Part shown: one piece after another, positions 56,082 to 64,000 of the stretch
How the letters are laid out: every line of letters starts with the position of its first letter
Position numbering within the stretch: the first letter of the stretch is position 1
Assembly: GCA_024691985.1 (NCBI GenBank)
Contig: JAILNC010000100.1
Coordinates: 1 to 64,000, forward strand
DNA: 64,000 bases
Direction of reading: 5' to 3'
Source: Oscillospiraceae bacterium
GTDB taxonomy: Bacteria > Bacillota > Clostridia > Oscillospirales > Oscillospiraceae
The notes under the pieces: model-generated
Told to the model about the DNA's origin: nothing
Seen by the model: only the letters and a program-made list of their open reading frames with translations
The model's database searches: none
Position numbers and translations under genes: made by a program

Positions 56082-57125
56082 ATGAAGAAAGCATTGATCA
56101 CAGGCGTCACGGGACAGGACGGCTCCTATCTGTCCGAGTTTCTTTTGGAAAAGGGCTATGAGGTCCACGGCGTCGTTCGCCGCAGCAGCGTGGATTATCG
56201 GGAGCGCATCGCGCATCTGGAGGGGCATCCGCGCTTTTTCCTCCACTACGGCGATCTGGCGGACTCCATGAGTCTCGTGCGGGTGATCGGCACGGTCCGG
56301 CCCGATGAGATCTACAACCTGGCCGCGCAGAGCCATGTGCAGGTCAGCTTCGACGTGCCCGAATACTGCGCCGACGTCGACGCGGTCGGCGTGCTGCGCG
56401 TTCTGGAGGCGGTGCGTGTCTGCGGTCTGGCTGAGACCTGCCGCATCTATCAGGCCTCGACCTCCGAGCTCTTCGGCAAGGTGGAGGAGGTGCCGCAGTC
56501 CGAGACCACGCCCTTCCACCCCTACAGTCCCTATGCCGTCGCCAAGCAGTACGGCTACTGGATCACCCGCGAATACCGCGAGGCCTACCATATGTTCTGC
56601 TGCTCGGGCATCCTGTTCAACCACGAGTCCGAGCGCCGCGGGGAGACCTTCGTCACGCGCAAGATCACGCTGGCCGCCGCCCGCATCGCGCACGGCCTGC
56701 AGGAAAAGTTATATCTGGGCAATCTCTCCAGCCTGCGCGACTGGGGCTATGCAAAAGACTATGTCGCGTGCATGTGGCTTATTCTGCAAAACGACAGGCC
56801 CGACGATTATGTCATCGCCACCGGCGAGCAGCACTCCGTGCGCGAGTTTGCCACTCTGGCCTTTCATTATGCCGGGATCGAGCTGGAATGGCAGGGCGAG
56901 GGCGCGGACGAGAAGGGCGTCGACAGGGCCACCGGCCGCGTGCTGGTGGAGGTCTCGCCCAAATTCTACCGCCCGACCGACGTCGTGAACCTTTTGGGCG
57001 ACCCGTCCAAGGCGAAGCGGGAGCTCGGCTGGGATCCGACCGCGACCCCGTTTGAGGAGCTGGTGCGCCGCATGGTCGCGCACGATATGGAAAAAGCCGC
57101 GGCCGAGCGCGCACAGAAGGGCTGA
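56082..57125 (+). CDS. gmd: GDP-mannose 4,6-dehydratase
   Basis: [69 protein letters not shown]. Confidence 0.95.
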   Translation: MKKALITGVTGQDGSYLSEFLLEKGYEVHGVVRRSSVDYRERIAHLEGHPRFFLHYGDLADSMSLVRVIGTVRPDEIYNLAAQSHVQVSFDVPEYCADVDAVGVLRVLEAVRVCGLAETCRIYQASTSELFGKVEEVPQSETTPFHPYSPYAVAKQYGYWITREYREAYHMFCCSGILFNHESERRGETFVTRKITLAAARIAHGLQEKLYLGNLSSLRDWGYAKDYVACMWLILQNDRPDDYVIATGEQHSVREFATLAFHYAGIELEWQGEGADEKGVDRATGRVLVEVSPKFYRPTDVVNLLGDPSKAKRELGWDPTATPFEELVRRMVAHDMEKAAAERAQKG

Positions 57126-57140
57126 CGGAGGGGAAAAGCG

Positions 57141-57641
57141 ATGCTGAACGTGGAAGCGACGAGTCTGGAGGGCGTGTATCTCATCAAGCCCTCCGTGCAT
57201 ACGGATAAACGCGGCACCTTTTATGAGACATACAACGAGAAGGAATACAAGGCCGCGGGCTTGACGGCGGACTTCATCCAGGACGATGTGTCGACCTCGG
57301 TCAAGGGCGTGCTCAAGGGCATGCACGGCGACCCCGGGACGTACAAGCTGGTGCAGGTGACCTATGGCAGCGTCTATGCTGTGATCCTCAACTGCGACGA
57401 GAACTCACCGGATTTCGGCAGGTGGGAGTCCTTCATCCTCTCCGCCGAGAACCGGCATCAGCTCTACATCCCGCCCATGTACGGCAACGGCTACTACGTG
57501 CTGTCGGACATGGCGGTTTATACCTACAAGCAGTCCACCTATTACGGGGACTACAAGCAGTTTTCCTATAAGTACAACGACCCGCGCTTCGGCATCCGCT
57601 GGCCCGCGGAGCCGGAAATCACCTCCGAAAGGGACGGCTGA
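57141..57641 (+). CDS. dTDP-4-dehydrorhamnose 3,5-epimerase-like (RfbC family)
   Basis: GVYLIKPSVHTDKRGTFYETYNEKEY...FIQDDVSTSVKGVLKGMHGDPGTYKLVQVTYGSVYAVILNC. Confidence 0.85.
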   Translation: MLNVEATSLEGVYLIKPSVHTDKRGTFYETYNEKEYKAAGLTADFIQDDVSTSVKGVLKGMHGDPGTYKLVQVTYGSVYAVILNCDENSPDFGRWESFILSAENRHQLYIPPMYGNGYYVLSDMAVYTYKQSTYYGDYKQFSYKYNDPRFGIRWPAEPEITSERDG

Positions 57642-57642
57642 G

Positions 57643-58047
57643 ATGGAACTGGTTCAGGTGCTGCAGACCGACTTTGAGCACAGCGACGAGCGAGGCAGGC
57701 TGACGCAGCTTGTACATGAGGGCTTTCGGCAGATCAACGTTCTGACGACAAAGCGGGGCGTGACGCGCGGCGGGCACTTTCACAAAGTCTCGCGGGAGGC
57801 CTTCTACATCGTCTCCGGCAGCGTCGAGGTCGCGCTGAAAACGGCGGAGTGCTCCGAGCGCGCCGTCTTTCATGCGGGCGATTTCTTTTCGATCGGGCCC
57901 TATGTCTCGCACAGTATGTTCTTTCCGGAGGACTGCGTCATGGTCCAGATGTACGACAGACCGGTCGAGCAGCCGAACGGCGAAAAAGATATCTACAGCG
58001 AAGCGCTCCTGTTCGGGGAGCGGAAGGGGGAAGCGTCATGCACATGA
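57643..58047 (+). CDS. Cupin-fold sugar-nucleotide protein (WxcM/FdtA-like or related)
   Basis: SDERGRLTQLVHEGFRQINVLTTKRGVTRGGHFHKVSREAFYIVSGSVEVAL...SIGPYVSHSMFF. Confidence 0.7.
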   Translation: MELVQVLQTDFEHSDERGRLTQLVHEGFRQINVLTTKRGVTRGGHFHKVSREAFYIVSGSVEVALKTAECSERAVFHAGDFFSIGPYVSHSMFFPEDCVMVQMYDRPVEQPNGEKDIYSEALLFGERKGEASCT

Positions 58048-59351
58048 TCCTGCTCTCCGGCGGCTCGGGCAAGCGGCTCTGGCCGCTGTCCAACGAGACG
58101 CGCTCCAAGCAGTTCATCAAGATATTCCGCCATGGGGACGACTACGAGTCCATGGTCCAGCGTGTCTACCGCCAGATCAGGACGGCGATCCCGGAGGCGG
58201 AGGTCACGATCGCGACCAGCAAGTCGCAGGTCTCCGCTCTCCACAACCAGCTCGGCAGCGACGTGGGCATCAGCATTGAGCCCTGCCGCAGGGACACCTT
58301 CCCGGCCATCGCGCTGGCGACGGCCTATCTGCACGACGTGCTGGGCGTGGGGGAGGACGAGGCCGTCGTCGTCTGCCCGGTCGACCCCTATGTTGACGAG
58401 AGCTACTTTTCCTGCCTCAAGCGCCTGTACGAGCGCGCACAGGCGGGGGAGAGCAATCTGGTCCTGATGGGCATCGAGCCGACCTACCCCTCCGCCAAGT
58501 ACGGCTACATCATCCCGGACGCGGCCGAAGACGGCAGGGAGAGCTATACCTTCCGGGAGAAGCCCACGGAGGAGGTCGCCAAAAACTATATCGCGCAGGG
58601 CGCGCTCTGGAACGGCGGCGTGTTCGCTTACAGGCTGCGCTATGTGCTGGAGAAAAGCCGGGAGCTTCTGGGCAGTGCAGACTATGCGGAGCTGTACGCC
58701 CGCTATGATACCCTCCGGCGCATCAGCTTCGACTACGCCGTGGCCGAGCGGGAGAAGAGCATCGAGGTGCTGCGCTACGCCGGGACCTGGAAGGACCTCG
58801 GCACCTGGAACACGTTGACCGAGGCGATGCAGGAGCAGACGGTCGGCGAGGTCATGCTCAGCGACAACTGCGAAAACGTCCATGCGATCAACGAGCTCGG
58901 CGTGCCGATCCTCGTGATGGGCGGCAAAAACCTCGTGGTCTCGGCCTCGCCCTCGGGCATCCTGGTGACCGACAAGGAGCAGAGCTCCTATATCAAGCCC
59001 CTGGTCGACGCCATCGACCAGCAGGTCATGTTCGCGGAAAAGAGCTGGGGCTCCTTCCTGGTCCTCGATGTGGAGGAGAACAGCCTGACCATCAAGGTCA
59101 CGCTCAATCCCGGACACAGGATGAATTACCACAGCCACGATAAGCGGGACGAGGTCTGGACCGTGATCTCCGGGACAGGCCGCACCATCGTCGACGGGAT
59201 GGAGCAGCCCATCCGGGCCGGGGACGTCGTCACGATGCAGGCCGGCTGCAAGCATACGGTCATCGCCGACACGAAGCTGAAGATCATCGAAGTCCAGCTC
59301 GGCGCGGAGATCAGCGTGGCGGACAAGCACAAGTATGAGTTTCCCGAATAA
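58038..59351 (+). CDS. manC: Mannose-1-phosphate guanylyltransferase (with C-terminal cupin)
   Basis: ILLSGGSGKRLWPLSNETRSKQF, EKPTEEVAKNYI, LNPGHRMNYHSHDKRDEVWTVISG. Confidence 0.94.
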   Translation: MHMILLSGGSGKRLWPLSNETRSKQFIKIFRHGDDYESMVQRVYRQIRTAIPEAEVTIATSKSQVSALHNQLGSDVGISIEPCRRDTFPAIALATAYLHDVLGVGEDEAVVVCPVDPYVDESYFSCLKRLYERAQAGESNLVLMGIEPTYPSAKYGYIIPDAAEDGRESYTFREKPTEEVAKNYIAQGALWNGGVFAYRLRYVLEKSRELLGSADYAELYARYDTLRRISFDYAVAEREKSIEVLRYAGTWKDLGTWNTLTEAMQEQTVGEVMLSDNCENVHAINELGVPILVMGGKNLVVSASPSGILVTDKEQSSYIKPLVDAIDQQVMFAEKSWGSFLVLDVEENSLTIKVTLNPGHRMNYHSHDKRDEVWTVISGTGRTIVDGMEQPIRAGDVVTMQAGCKHTVIADTKLKIIEVQLGAEISVADKHKYEFPE

Positions 59352-59362
59352 GAGGGACGGCC

Positions 59363-60349
59363 ATGGCTTCTAACAAACCGTTTCTGCTTGCCCCCGCCGC
59401 AAAGGACTATCTCTGGGGCGGGAGCAGACTCAATGACGACTTTGCAAAGGGGATCGCGCTCAGCCCCCTGGCGGAGACCTGGGAGTGCTCGACGCATCCC
59501 GACGGCCAGTCGCGCGTGGCCGCCACCGGGGAGACCCTGGGGGAGCTGCTGGCCGCGCACCCCGCGTACCTCGGCACGCATCCGCTCGCCGCGACCGGCG
59601 GGAGGCCGGAGCTGCCGATCCTGATCAAGCTGATCGACGCCAGCCACGATCTCTCCGTGCAGGTCCATCCGGACGACGACTACGCGCGCGCGCATGAGAA
59701 CAGCCTCGGCAAGACCGAGATGTGGTACGTGCTGGCAGCGAAGAAAAACGCGGAGGTCATCTACGGCTTCTGCCGCGACATGGAGCCGGACGATGTGCGC
59801 GCGGCGCTGAAAAACGGGACCATCGGCAACTGTCTGAACCACGTCCCCGTCTTCAAGGACGATATCTTCTATGTGGAGGCCGGGACTGTCCACGCGATCG
59901 GCGCTGGCGTGCTGCTGGCCGAGATCCAGGAAAACTCCAACATCACATACCGCCTGTACGACTACGGGCGGCTGGACAAAGACGGAAAGACGCGGCCGCT
60001 CCATGTGGAAAAGGCGCTGGAGACGGCGAAGCTCAGCGCGTCGAACACGCCCCGCCAGCCGATGCGCATGCTGCGCTACCGCAGGGGCTGCGCCAGCGAG
60101 CTGCTGACGCGCTGCAAGTATTTCCAGGTGGAGCGCCTGCTGCTGAATACCGAGCTCCACCGCGCCCTTACAGCCTACCAGACCGCTGGCAACAGCTTTC
60201 ACGCGCTGCTGTGTACCGAGGGCTGCGGCGTCCTGTTCGGGGAGGGCGTGATGCTGAACTTCTTCAAGGGCGACTGTATTTTCGTCCCGGCGGACAGCAT
60301 CCCGCTCAAGCTGCACGGCAGGGCGCAGCTTCTCGACGTGAGCTGCTGA
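59363..60349 (+). CDS. manA: Mannose-6-phosphate isomerase class I
   Basis: YLWGGSRLNDDF, LPILIKLIDASHDLSVQVHPDDDYARAHE, GKTEMWYVLAAK. Confidence 0.94.
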   Translation: MASNKPFLLAPAAKDYLWGGSRLNDDFAKGIALSPLAETWECSTHPDGQSRVAATGETLGELLAAHPAYLGTHPLAATGGRPELPILIKLIDASHDLSVQVHPDDDYARAHENSLGKTEMWYVLAAKKNAEVIYGFCRDMEPDDVRAALKNGTIGNCLNHVPVFKDDIFYVEAGTVHAIGAGVLLAEIQENSNITYRLYDYGRLDKDGKTRPLHVEKALETAKLSASNTPRQPMRMLRYRRGCASELLTRCKYFQVERLLLNTELHRALTAYQTAGNSFHALLCTEGCGVLFGEGVMLNFFKGDCIFVPADSIPLKLHGRAQLLDVSC

Positions 60350-60362
60350 AGGGGAAGAAGGC

Positions 60363-62027
60363 ATGGATTACAGGGAAGAATACAAGAGATGGCTCGAGCA
60401 TGTACAGGATGCGCAGCTGCATGCGGAGCTTCTGCACATGGGCGATGCGGAATGCCGGGACGCCTTTTACCGGGAGCTCAGCTTCGGGACCGGCGGCCTG
60501 CGCGGTACGCTCGGCGCGGGGACGAACCGCATGAACACCTATGTGGTCGCGAAGGCTTCCCAGGGTCTTGCGGACTGGCTCGGCAGCGGGGCGGGCGTCG
60601 TCATCGGCTATGACAGCAGGCTCAAGTCCGACCTGTTCGCCCGGACCGCGGCGGCCGTGTTCGCCGCAAACGGCCTGCATGTGTACCTGTTTGAAGAGCT
60701 TCTGCCGGTCCCGACGGTCTCATACGCGGTACGGCGCCTCGGCGCCGACGCGGGCGTGATGATCACGGCCAGCCACAACCCCTGCCAATACAACGGATAC
60801 AAGGTGTACGGAGCCGACGGCTGCCAGATCACCTCCGACGCGGCTGCGCAGATCCTGCGGGAGATCCGGAAGCTGGACGTCTTTGCGGACGTACGCAGCG
60901 CGGACTTTGAGGCCGCGCTGGCCGACGGCAGGATCAGCCTGATCGGGGAGGACCTGCTGACGGCTTACCTTGCGGAGGTCAAGGCGCAGAGCGTCCTGTT
61001 CGGGGACGAAGCCGACCGGGACGTCGCCATCGTGTACAGCCCGCTGAACGGGACAGGGCTCAAGCCCGTGACCCGGGTGCTGGCGGAATCCGGCTTTACG
61101 AATGTCACTGTGGTCGCGGAGCAGGCGGAGCCGGACGGCACCTTCCCGACCTGCCCCGCCCCGAACCCCGAGGTGCGCGAGGCCATGGAGATCGGTCTGC
61201 AGTACTGCGGGCGTCTGAACGCGGACCTGCTGCTGGCCACGGACCCGGACTGCGACCGCTGCGGTATCGCGGTGCGCGACGGGGACGTGTATCGGCTGCT
61301 CTCCGGCAACGAGACCGGACTTCTGCTGTTGGACTACATTTGCAGTCAGAAGATAAAACACGGCGCCATGCCGCCGCATCCGGTCTTTCTCAAGACCATC
61401 GTGACGACGCAGTTGGCCGAGAAGCTCGCCGCCTGTTACGGAGTCAAGACGCGCAATGTCCTGACGGGCTTCAAGTACATCGGCGAAGCGATCGGCAGGC
61501 TGGAACAGGCGGGGAGAGCCGGGGATTTTGTCTGCGCCTTTGAGGAATCCTACGGCTATCTGACCGGGCCCTATGTCCGGGACAAGGACGGCGTGGACGC
61601 GGCGCTGATGATCTGCGAGATGTTTGCCGTGTATAAGCGCCGCGGCCTGACGCTGCCGGAGCGCCTGCGCCAGCTTTACACGCAGTTCGGCTTCTGCCTG
61701 GATACGCTCCATTCCTACGCTTTCGAGGGCCCGGACGGCATGGACAGGATGACCGCGATCATGGCGCGCTTTCGCACCGGGATCGCAGAGCTCTGCGGGC
61801 AGCCTGTCGTGAAGATCACGGACTACGCGCCCGGGCTTGACGGTCTGCCGCCGGCGGACGTTCTGAAGCTCGAGACGGCGGATTTGAGCGCGGTCATACG
61901 CCCCTCCGGGACCGAACCGAAGCTGAAGCTCTACCTCTCCGTCAGCGCCCCGGACCCGGGCACGGCGCGAGAGCTGGAGGCGGCGCTTACGAAAGAACTC
62001 GAAGCCCTGATACTGCAAAAGCTCTGA
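60363..62027 (+). CDS. Phosphoglucomutase/phosphomannomutase
   Basis: FGTGGLRGTLGAGTNRMNTY, VMITASHNPCQYNGYKVYG, LLATDPDCDRCGIAV, IRPSGTEPKLKLYL. Confidence 0.95.
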   Translation: MDYREEYKRWLEHVQDAQLHAELLHMGDAECRDAFYRELSFGTGGLRGTLGAGTNRMNTYVVAKASQGLADWLGSGAGVVIGYDSRLKSDLFARTAAAVFAANGLHVYLFEELLPVPTVSYAVRRLGADAGVMITASHNPCQYNGYKVYGADGCQITSDAAAQILREIRKLDVFADVRSADFEAALADGRISLIGEDLLTAYLAEVKAQSVLFGDEADRDVAIVYSPLNGTGLKPVTRVLAESGFTNVTVVAEQAEPDGTFPTCPAPNPEVREAMEIGLQYCGRLNADLLLATDPDCDRCGIAVRDGDVYRLLSGNETGLLLLDYICSQKIKHGAMPPHPVFLKTIVTTQLAEKLAACYGVKTRNVLTGFKYIGEAIGRLEQAGRAGDFVCAFEESYGYLTGPYVRDKDGVDAALMICEMFAVYKRRGLTLPERLRQLYTQFGFCLDTLHSYAFEGPDGMDRMTAIMARFRTGIAELCGQPVVKITDYAPGLDGLPPADVLKLETADLSAVIRPSGTEPKLKLYLSVSAPDPGTARELEAALTKELEALILQKL

Positions 62028-62053
62028 GGCCAAAAGGCCTCGGAGCTTTTTGG
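62019..62053 (+). terminator. Intrinsic terminator
   Basis: AAAGCTCTGAGGCC-AAAA-GGCCTCGGAGCTTTTT. Confidence 0.88.
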
Positions 62054-62121
62054 CGCCGCTCTTGAATGTTCCGTGCCCGTATGATAGAATACTGAAAAAA
62101 AGCAGAAGGGAACACGATCCG

Positions 62122-62793
62122 ATGAATATTCTGTTCGCTGTCGCACACCCGGACGACGAGGCCCTCGGCGCGGGGGCGACGATCCGCAGGCTGGTTTCCG
62201 AAGGCCACCGCGTGGCGGTCGCCACCATGGTGGGCCACGCCGAGGCGAGGACGAATCTCTCTCCGACCTTGTCGGACGATCAGGCCCGCGCCCTTGCGAT
62301 CCTCGGAGTCCACAAGACGTACTCCGCGGATTTTCCGAATATCCGGATGAACACCGTCCCGCATCTTGAGCTCGTGCAGTTTCTCGAATCGGTCATCGCG
62401 GACTGGGGGGCGGAGTGCATTTTCACCCATCACCCGGCCGACACGAACAACGATCACGTCATGACCAGCTATGCCGCGCAGGCGGCCTCCCGCCTCTTCC
62501 AGCGCAGGGACAGCGTTCCGCCGCTCAAGCAGTTTTCGTACATGGAGGTACTCTCCAGTACGGAGTGGTCGCTGGACTCCTCCTCCAACCGCTTTACGCC
62601 CAACTACTTCGTCGAGATCGGCGAGGAGGGGCTGGAAGTCAAGCTCCGTGCGCTGGAGGCTTACACCGGGGTCATGCGCCCCTATCCGCATCCGCGCTCT
62701 CGGGAGGCGATCACCGGGCTTGCCGCTTATCGCGGGGCGCAGGGCGGCTGCAGATATGCGGAGGCCTTTGAACAGGTCTTCGCCAGATCGTGA
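62122..62793 (+). CDS. PIG-L (LmbE-like) family deacetylase
   Basis: FAVAHPDDEALGAGATIRRL and FTHHPADTNNDHVMTSYAA. Confidence 0.92.
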   Translation: MNILFAVAHPDDEALGAGATIRRLVSEGHRVAVATMVGHAEARTNLSPTLSDDQARALAILGVHKTYSADFPNIRMNTVPHLELVQFLESVIADWGAECIFTHHPADTNNDHVMTSYAAQAASRLFQRRDSVPPLKQFSYMEVLSSTEWSLDSSSNRFTPNYFVEIGEEGLEVKLRALEAYTGVMRPYPHPRSREAITGLAAYRGAQGGCRYAEAFEQVFARS

Positions 62794-62805
62794 GGAAAGA
62801 CACAG

Positions 62806-63477
62806 ATGAAAGCTGATCTGGCATACCGCTTTCTCAAGCGCCTGTTCGACCTGGCCGCCTCCGGCGCGGCGCTCGTCCTCCTGCTCCCGCTCTGGCTTGT
62901 TGCGATCCTGGGGATCGAGCTCTCGGACCCCGGCCCGGTCTTCTATATGGCGGACAGAGTGGGCAAGGACGACAGGCATTTCAAGATGTTCAAATTCCGC
63001 TCCATGCGCGTGGCGAAGGACGAGGACGAGCGCAGCCTCCGCCCGAACTACAGCCGCATCTTTCCCTTCGGCGGCTTTATGCGGGACACCAAGATCGACG
63101 AGCTCCCGCAGCTTCTGAACATCTTCCTCGGGGATATGAGCATCATCGGCCCGCGCCCGGCGAGCGCGGACCAGGTCTCGATCACGCGGGCGGGGAAATA
63201 CGCCGCGGCGAGCAGCGTACAGCCGGGGCTCAGCGGCCCGTCGGCGCTGTACGACTATATTTACGGCGACGACATCACCGACGAGGAGACCTATGAAAAG
63301 CTGGTCCTGCCCACGCGGCTGAATCTGGATCTCTACTATCTGAAGGCGCGCAGCATCGGCTACGATCTGAAAATGATCTGGTGGACCCTGCTCTCGATTC
63401 TGGCGCACGGAAAGCGGGAGGCGATTTTGCAGGAGCTGATTGCATCCGCGGCGTCTGTAGAGGAGGAGGGAACATGA
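62806..63477 (+). CDS. Polyprenyl-phosphate sugar-1-phosphate transferase (bacterial sugar transferase)
   Basis: KRLFDLAASGAALVLLLPLWLVAIL, GPVFYMADRVGKDDRHFKMFKFRSMR, KIDELPQLLNIFLGDMSIIGPRPA. Confidence 0.95.
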   Translation: MKADLAYRFLKRLFDLAASGAALVLLLPLWLVAILGIELSDPGPVFYMADRVGKDDRHFKMFKFRSMRVAKDEDERSLRPNYSRIFPFGGFMRDTKIDELPQLLNIFLGDMSIIGPRPASADQVSITRAGKYAAASSVQPGLSGPSALYDYIYGDDITDEETYEKLVLPTRLNLDLYYLKARSIGYDLKMIWWTLLSILAHGKREAILQELIASAASVEEEGT

Positions 63478-64000
63478 ACGGGAAGCTGCGCGTCGTCGTC
63501 ATGACGCAAAACGACAGATTCTTTATCCCGAAAAACATCGAGAAGGCCGCTGCGGTCTGCGACATGCTCGAGATCGTCGAGGTCGATTCCAAGTACTCGC
63601 TGGATAATCAGAAGGCGAACTACCTCAAATGGTTCGGGCCGGTGCAGTGCGCGAAGATGGGCTTTGTGACCGTCGGACGGGAGGCGGAAAAGTATCTGGA
63701 CCGCCTGTGCGGCTACAGGCTCTTTCACGGGCATTGCTCGGTGCGGGATGTGGCGAAGGCCAACGGCATCCCCTTCCGCGTCATCACCAAGAGCAACGAC
63801 CCGGCCTTCGTGCAGCATATCCGCGAGCTGAACACCGACCTCATCATCTCTTATTCCGCGCCGCAGATTATCAAGGAGGAGCTGCTGCACACGCCGAAAT
63901 ACGGCATCATCAACGTGCACGGTTCTCTGCTGCCGGACTTTCGCGGGACGCTGCCGTCCTTCTGGTACCTCTACTGCGATGAAAAAACCGGCGGCGCGAC
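63474..64000 (+). CDS. Formyltransferase-family protein (Fmt/PurN-like), truncated by window edge
   Basis: Open frame from ATG 63474: MNGKLRVVVMTQNDRFFIPKNIEKAAAVCDMLEIVEVDSKY...NTDLIISYSAPQIIKEELLHTPKYGIINVHGSLLPDFRGTLPSFWYLYCDEKTGGA. Confidence 0.85.
   Translation, partial: MNGKLRVVVMTQNDRFFIPKNIEKAAAVCDMLEIVEVDSKYSLDNQKANYLKWFGPVQCAKMGFVTVGREAEKYLDRLCGYRLFHGHCSVRDVAKANGIPFRVITKSNDPAFVQHIRELNTDLIISYSAPQIIKEELLHTPKYGIINVHGSLLPDFRGTLPSFWYLYCDEKTGGA

Overview
The window is a GC-rich, low-G+C-Gram-positive-type (probably Oscillospiraceae-like, inferred) chromosomal segment. It has four main blocks. (1) 1-30.9 kb is a Stickland/selenium island. A minus-strand glycine-reductase unit (grdX-grdE-grdB, truncated at the left edge) lies behind a recognisable glycine riboswitch plus terminator. 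A plus-strand betaine-type reductase unit (grdI/grdH-like, LysR, trxB, trxA, grdA, grdC, grdD) sits opposite a BCCT transporter. It is followed by a complete selenocysteine cluster (class V aminotransferase, selD, selA, selB, tRNA-Sec, yedE, tusA-like, DUF3343, radical SAM). At least three genes (GrdB/GrdH, GrdA, SelD) carry in-frame UGA-Sec codons that the ORF track breaks or truncates. (2) 32-40 kb holds regulatory and envelope genes: a HAMP-SpoIIE phosphatase, a MATE transporter fused to an RsbW-like ATPase, a YdcF-like protein, a decayed surface protein, and a gene with one nonsense codon. (3) 40.9-48.1 kb is, in my view, the least described system: an NHLP/C39-type ABC exporter pair plus short HlyD-like protein. 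It sits next to three tiny proteins with double-glycine leaders whose cores are peptidoglycan-binding modules (2xCW_7, LysM, LysM) rather than a conventional bacteriocin. An HTH_XRE-receiver fusion regulator lies between exporter and substrates. (4) 48.3-64 kb carries a SARP-like response regulator, a compact shikimate operon with an AroE-AroK fusion, a STAS antagonist, and a GDP-mannose-derived nucleotide-sugar/polysaccharide cluster running off the right edge. I saw no rRNA, CRISPR array or transposase. Family assignments come from reading motifs in the translations; no database search was run.
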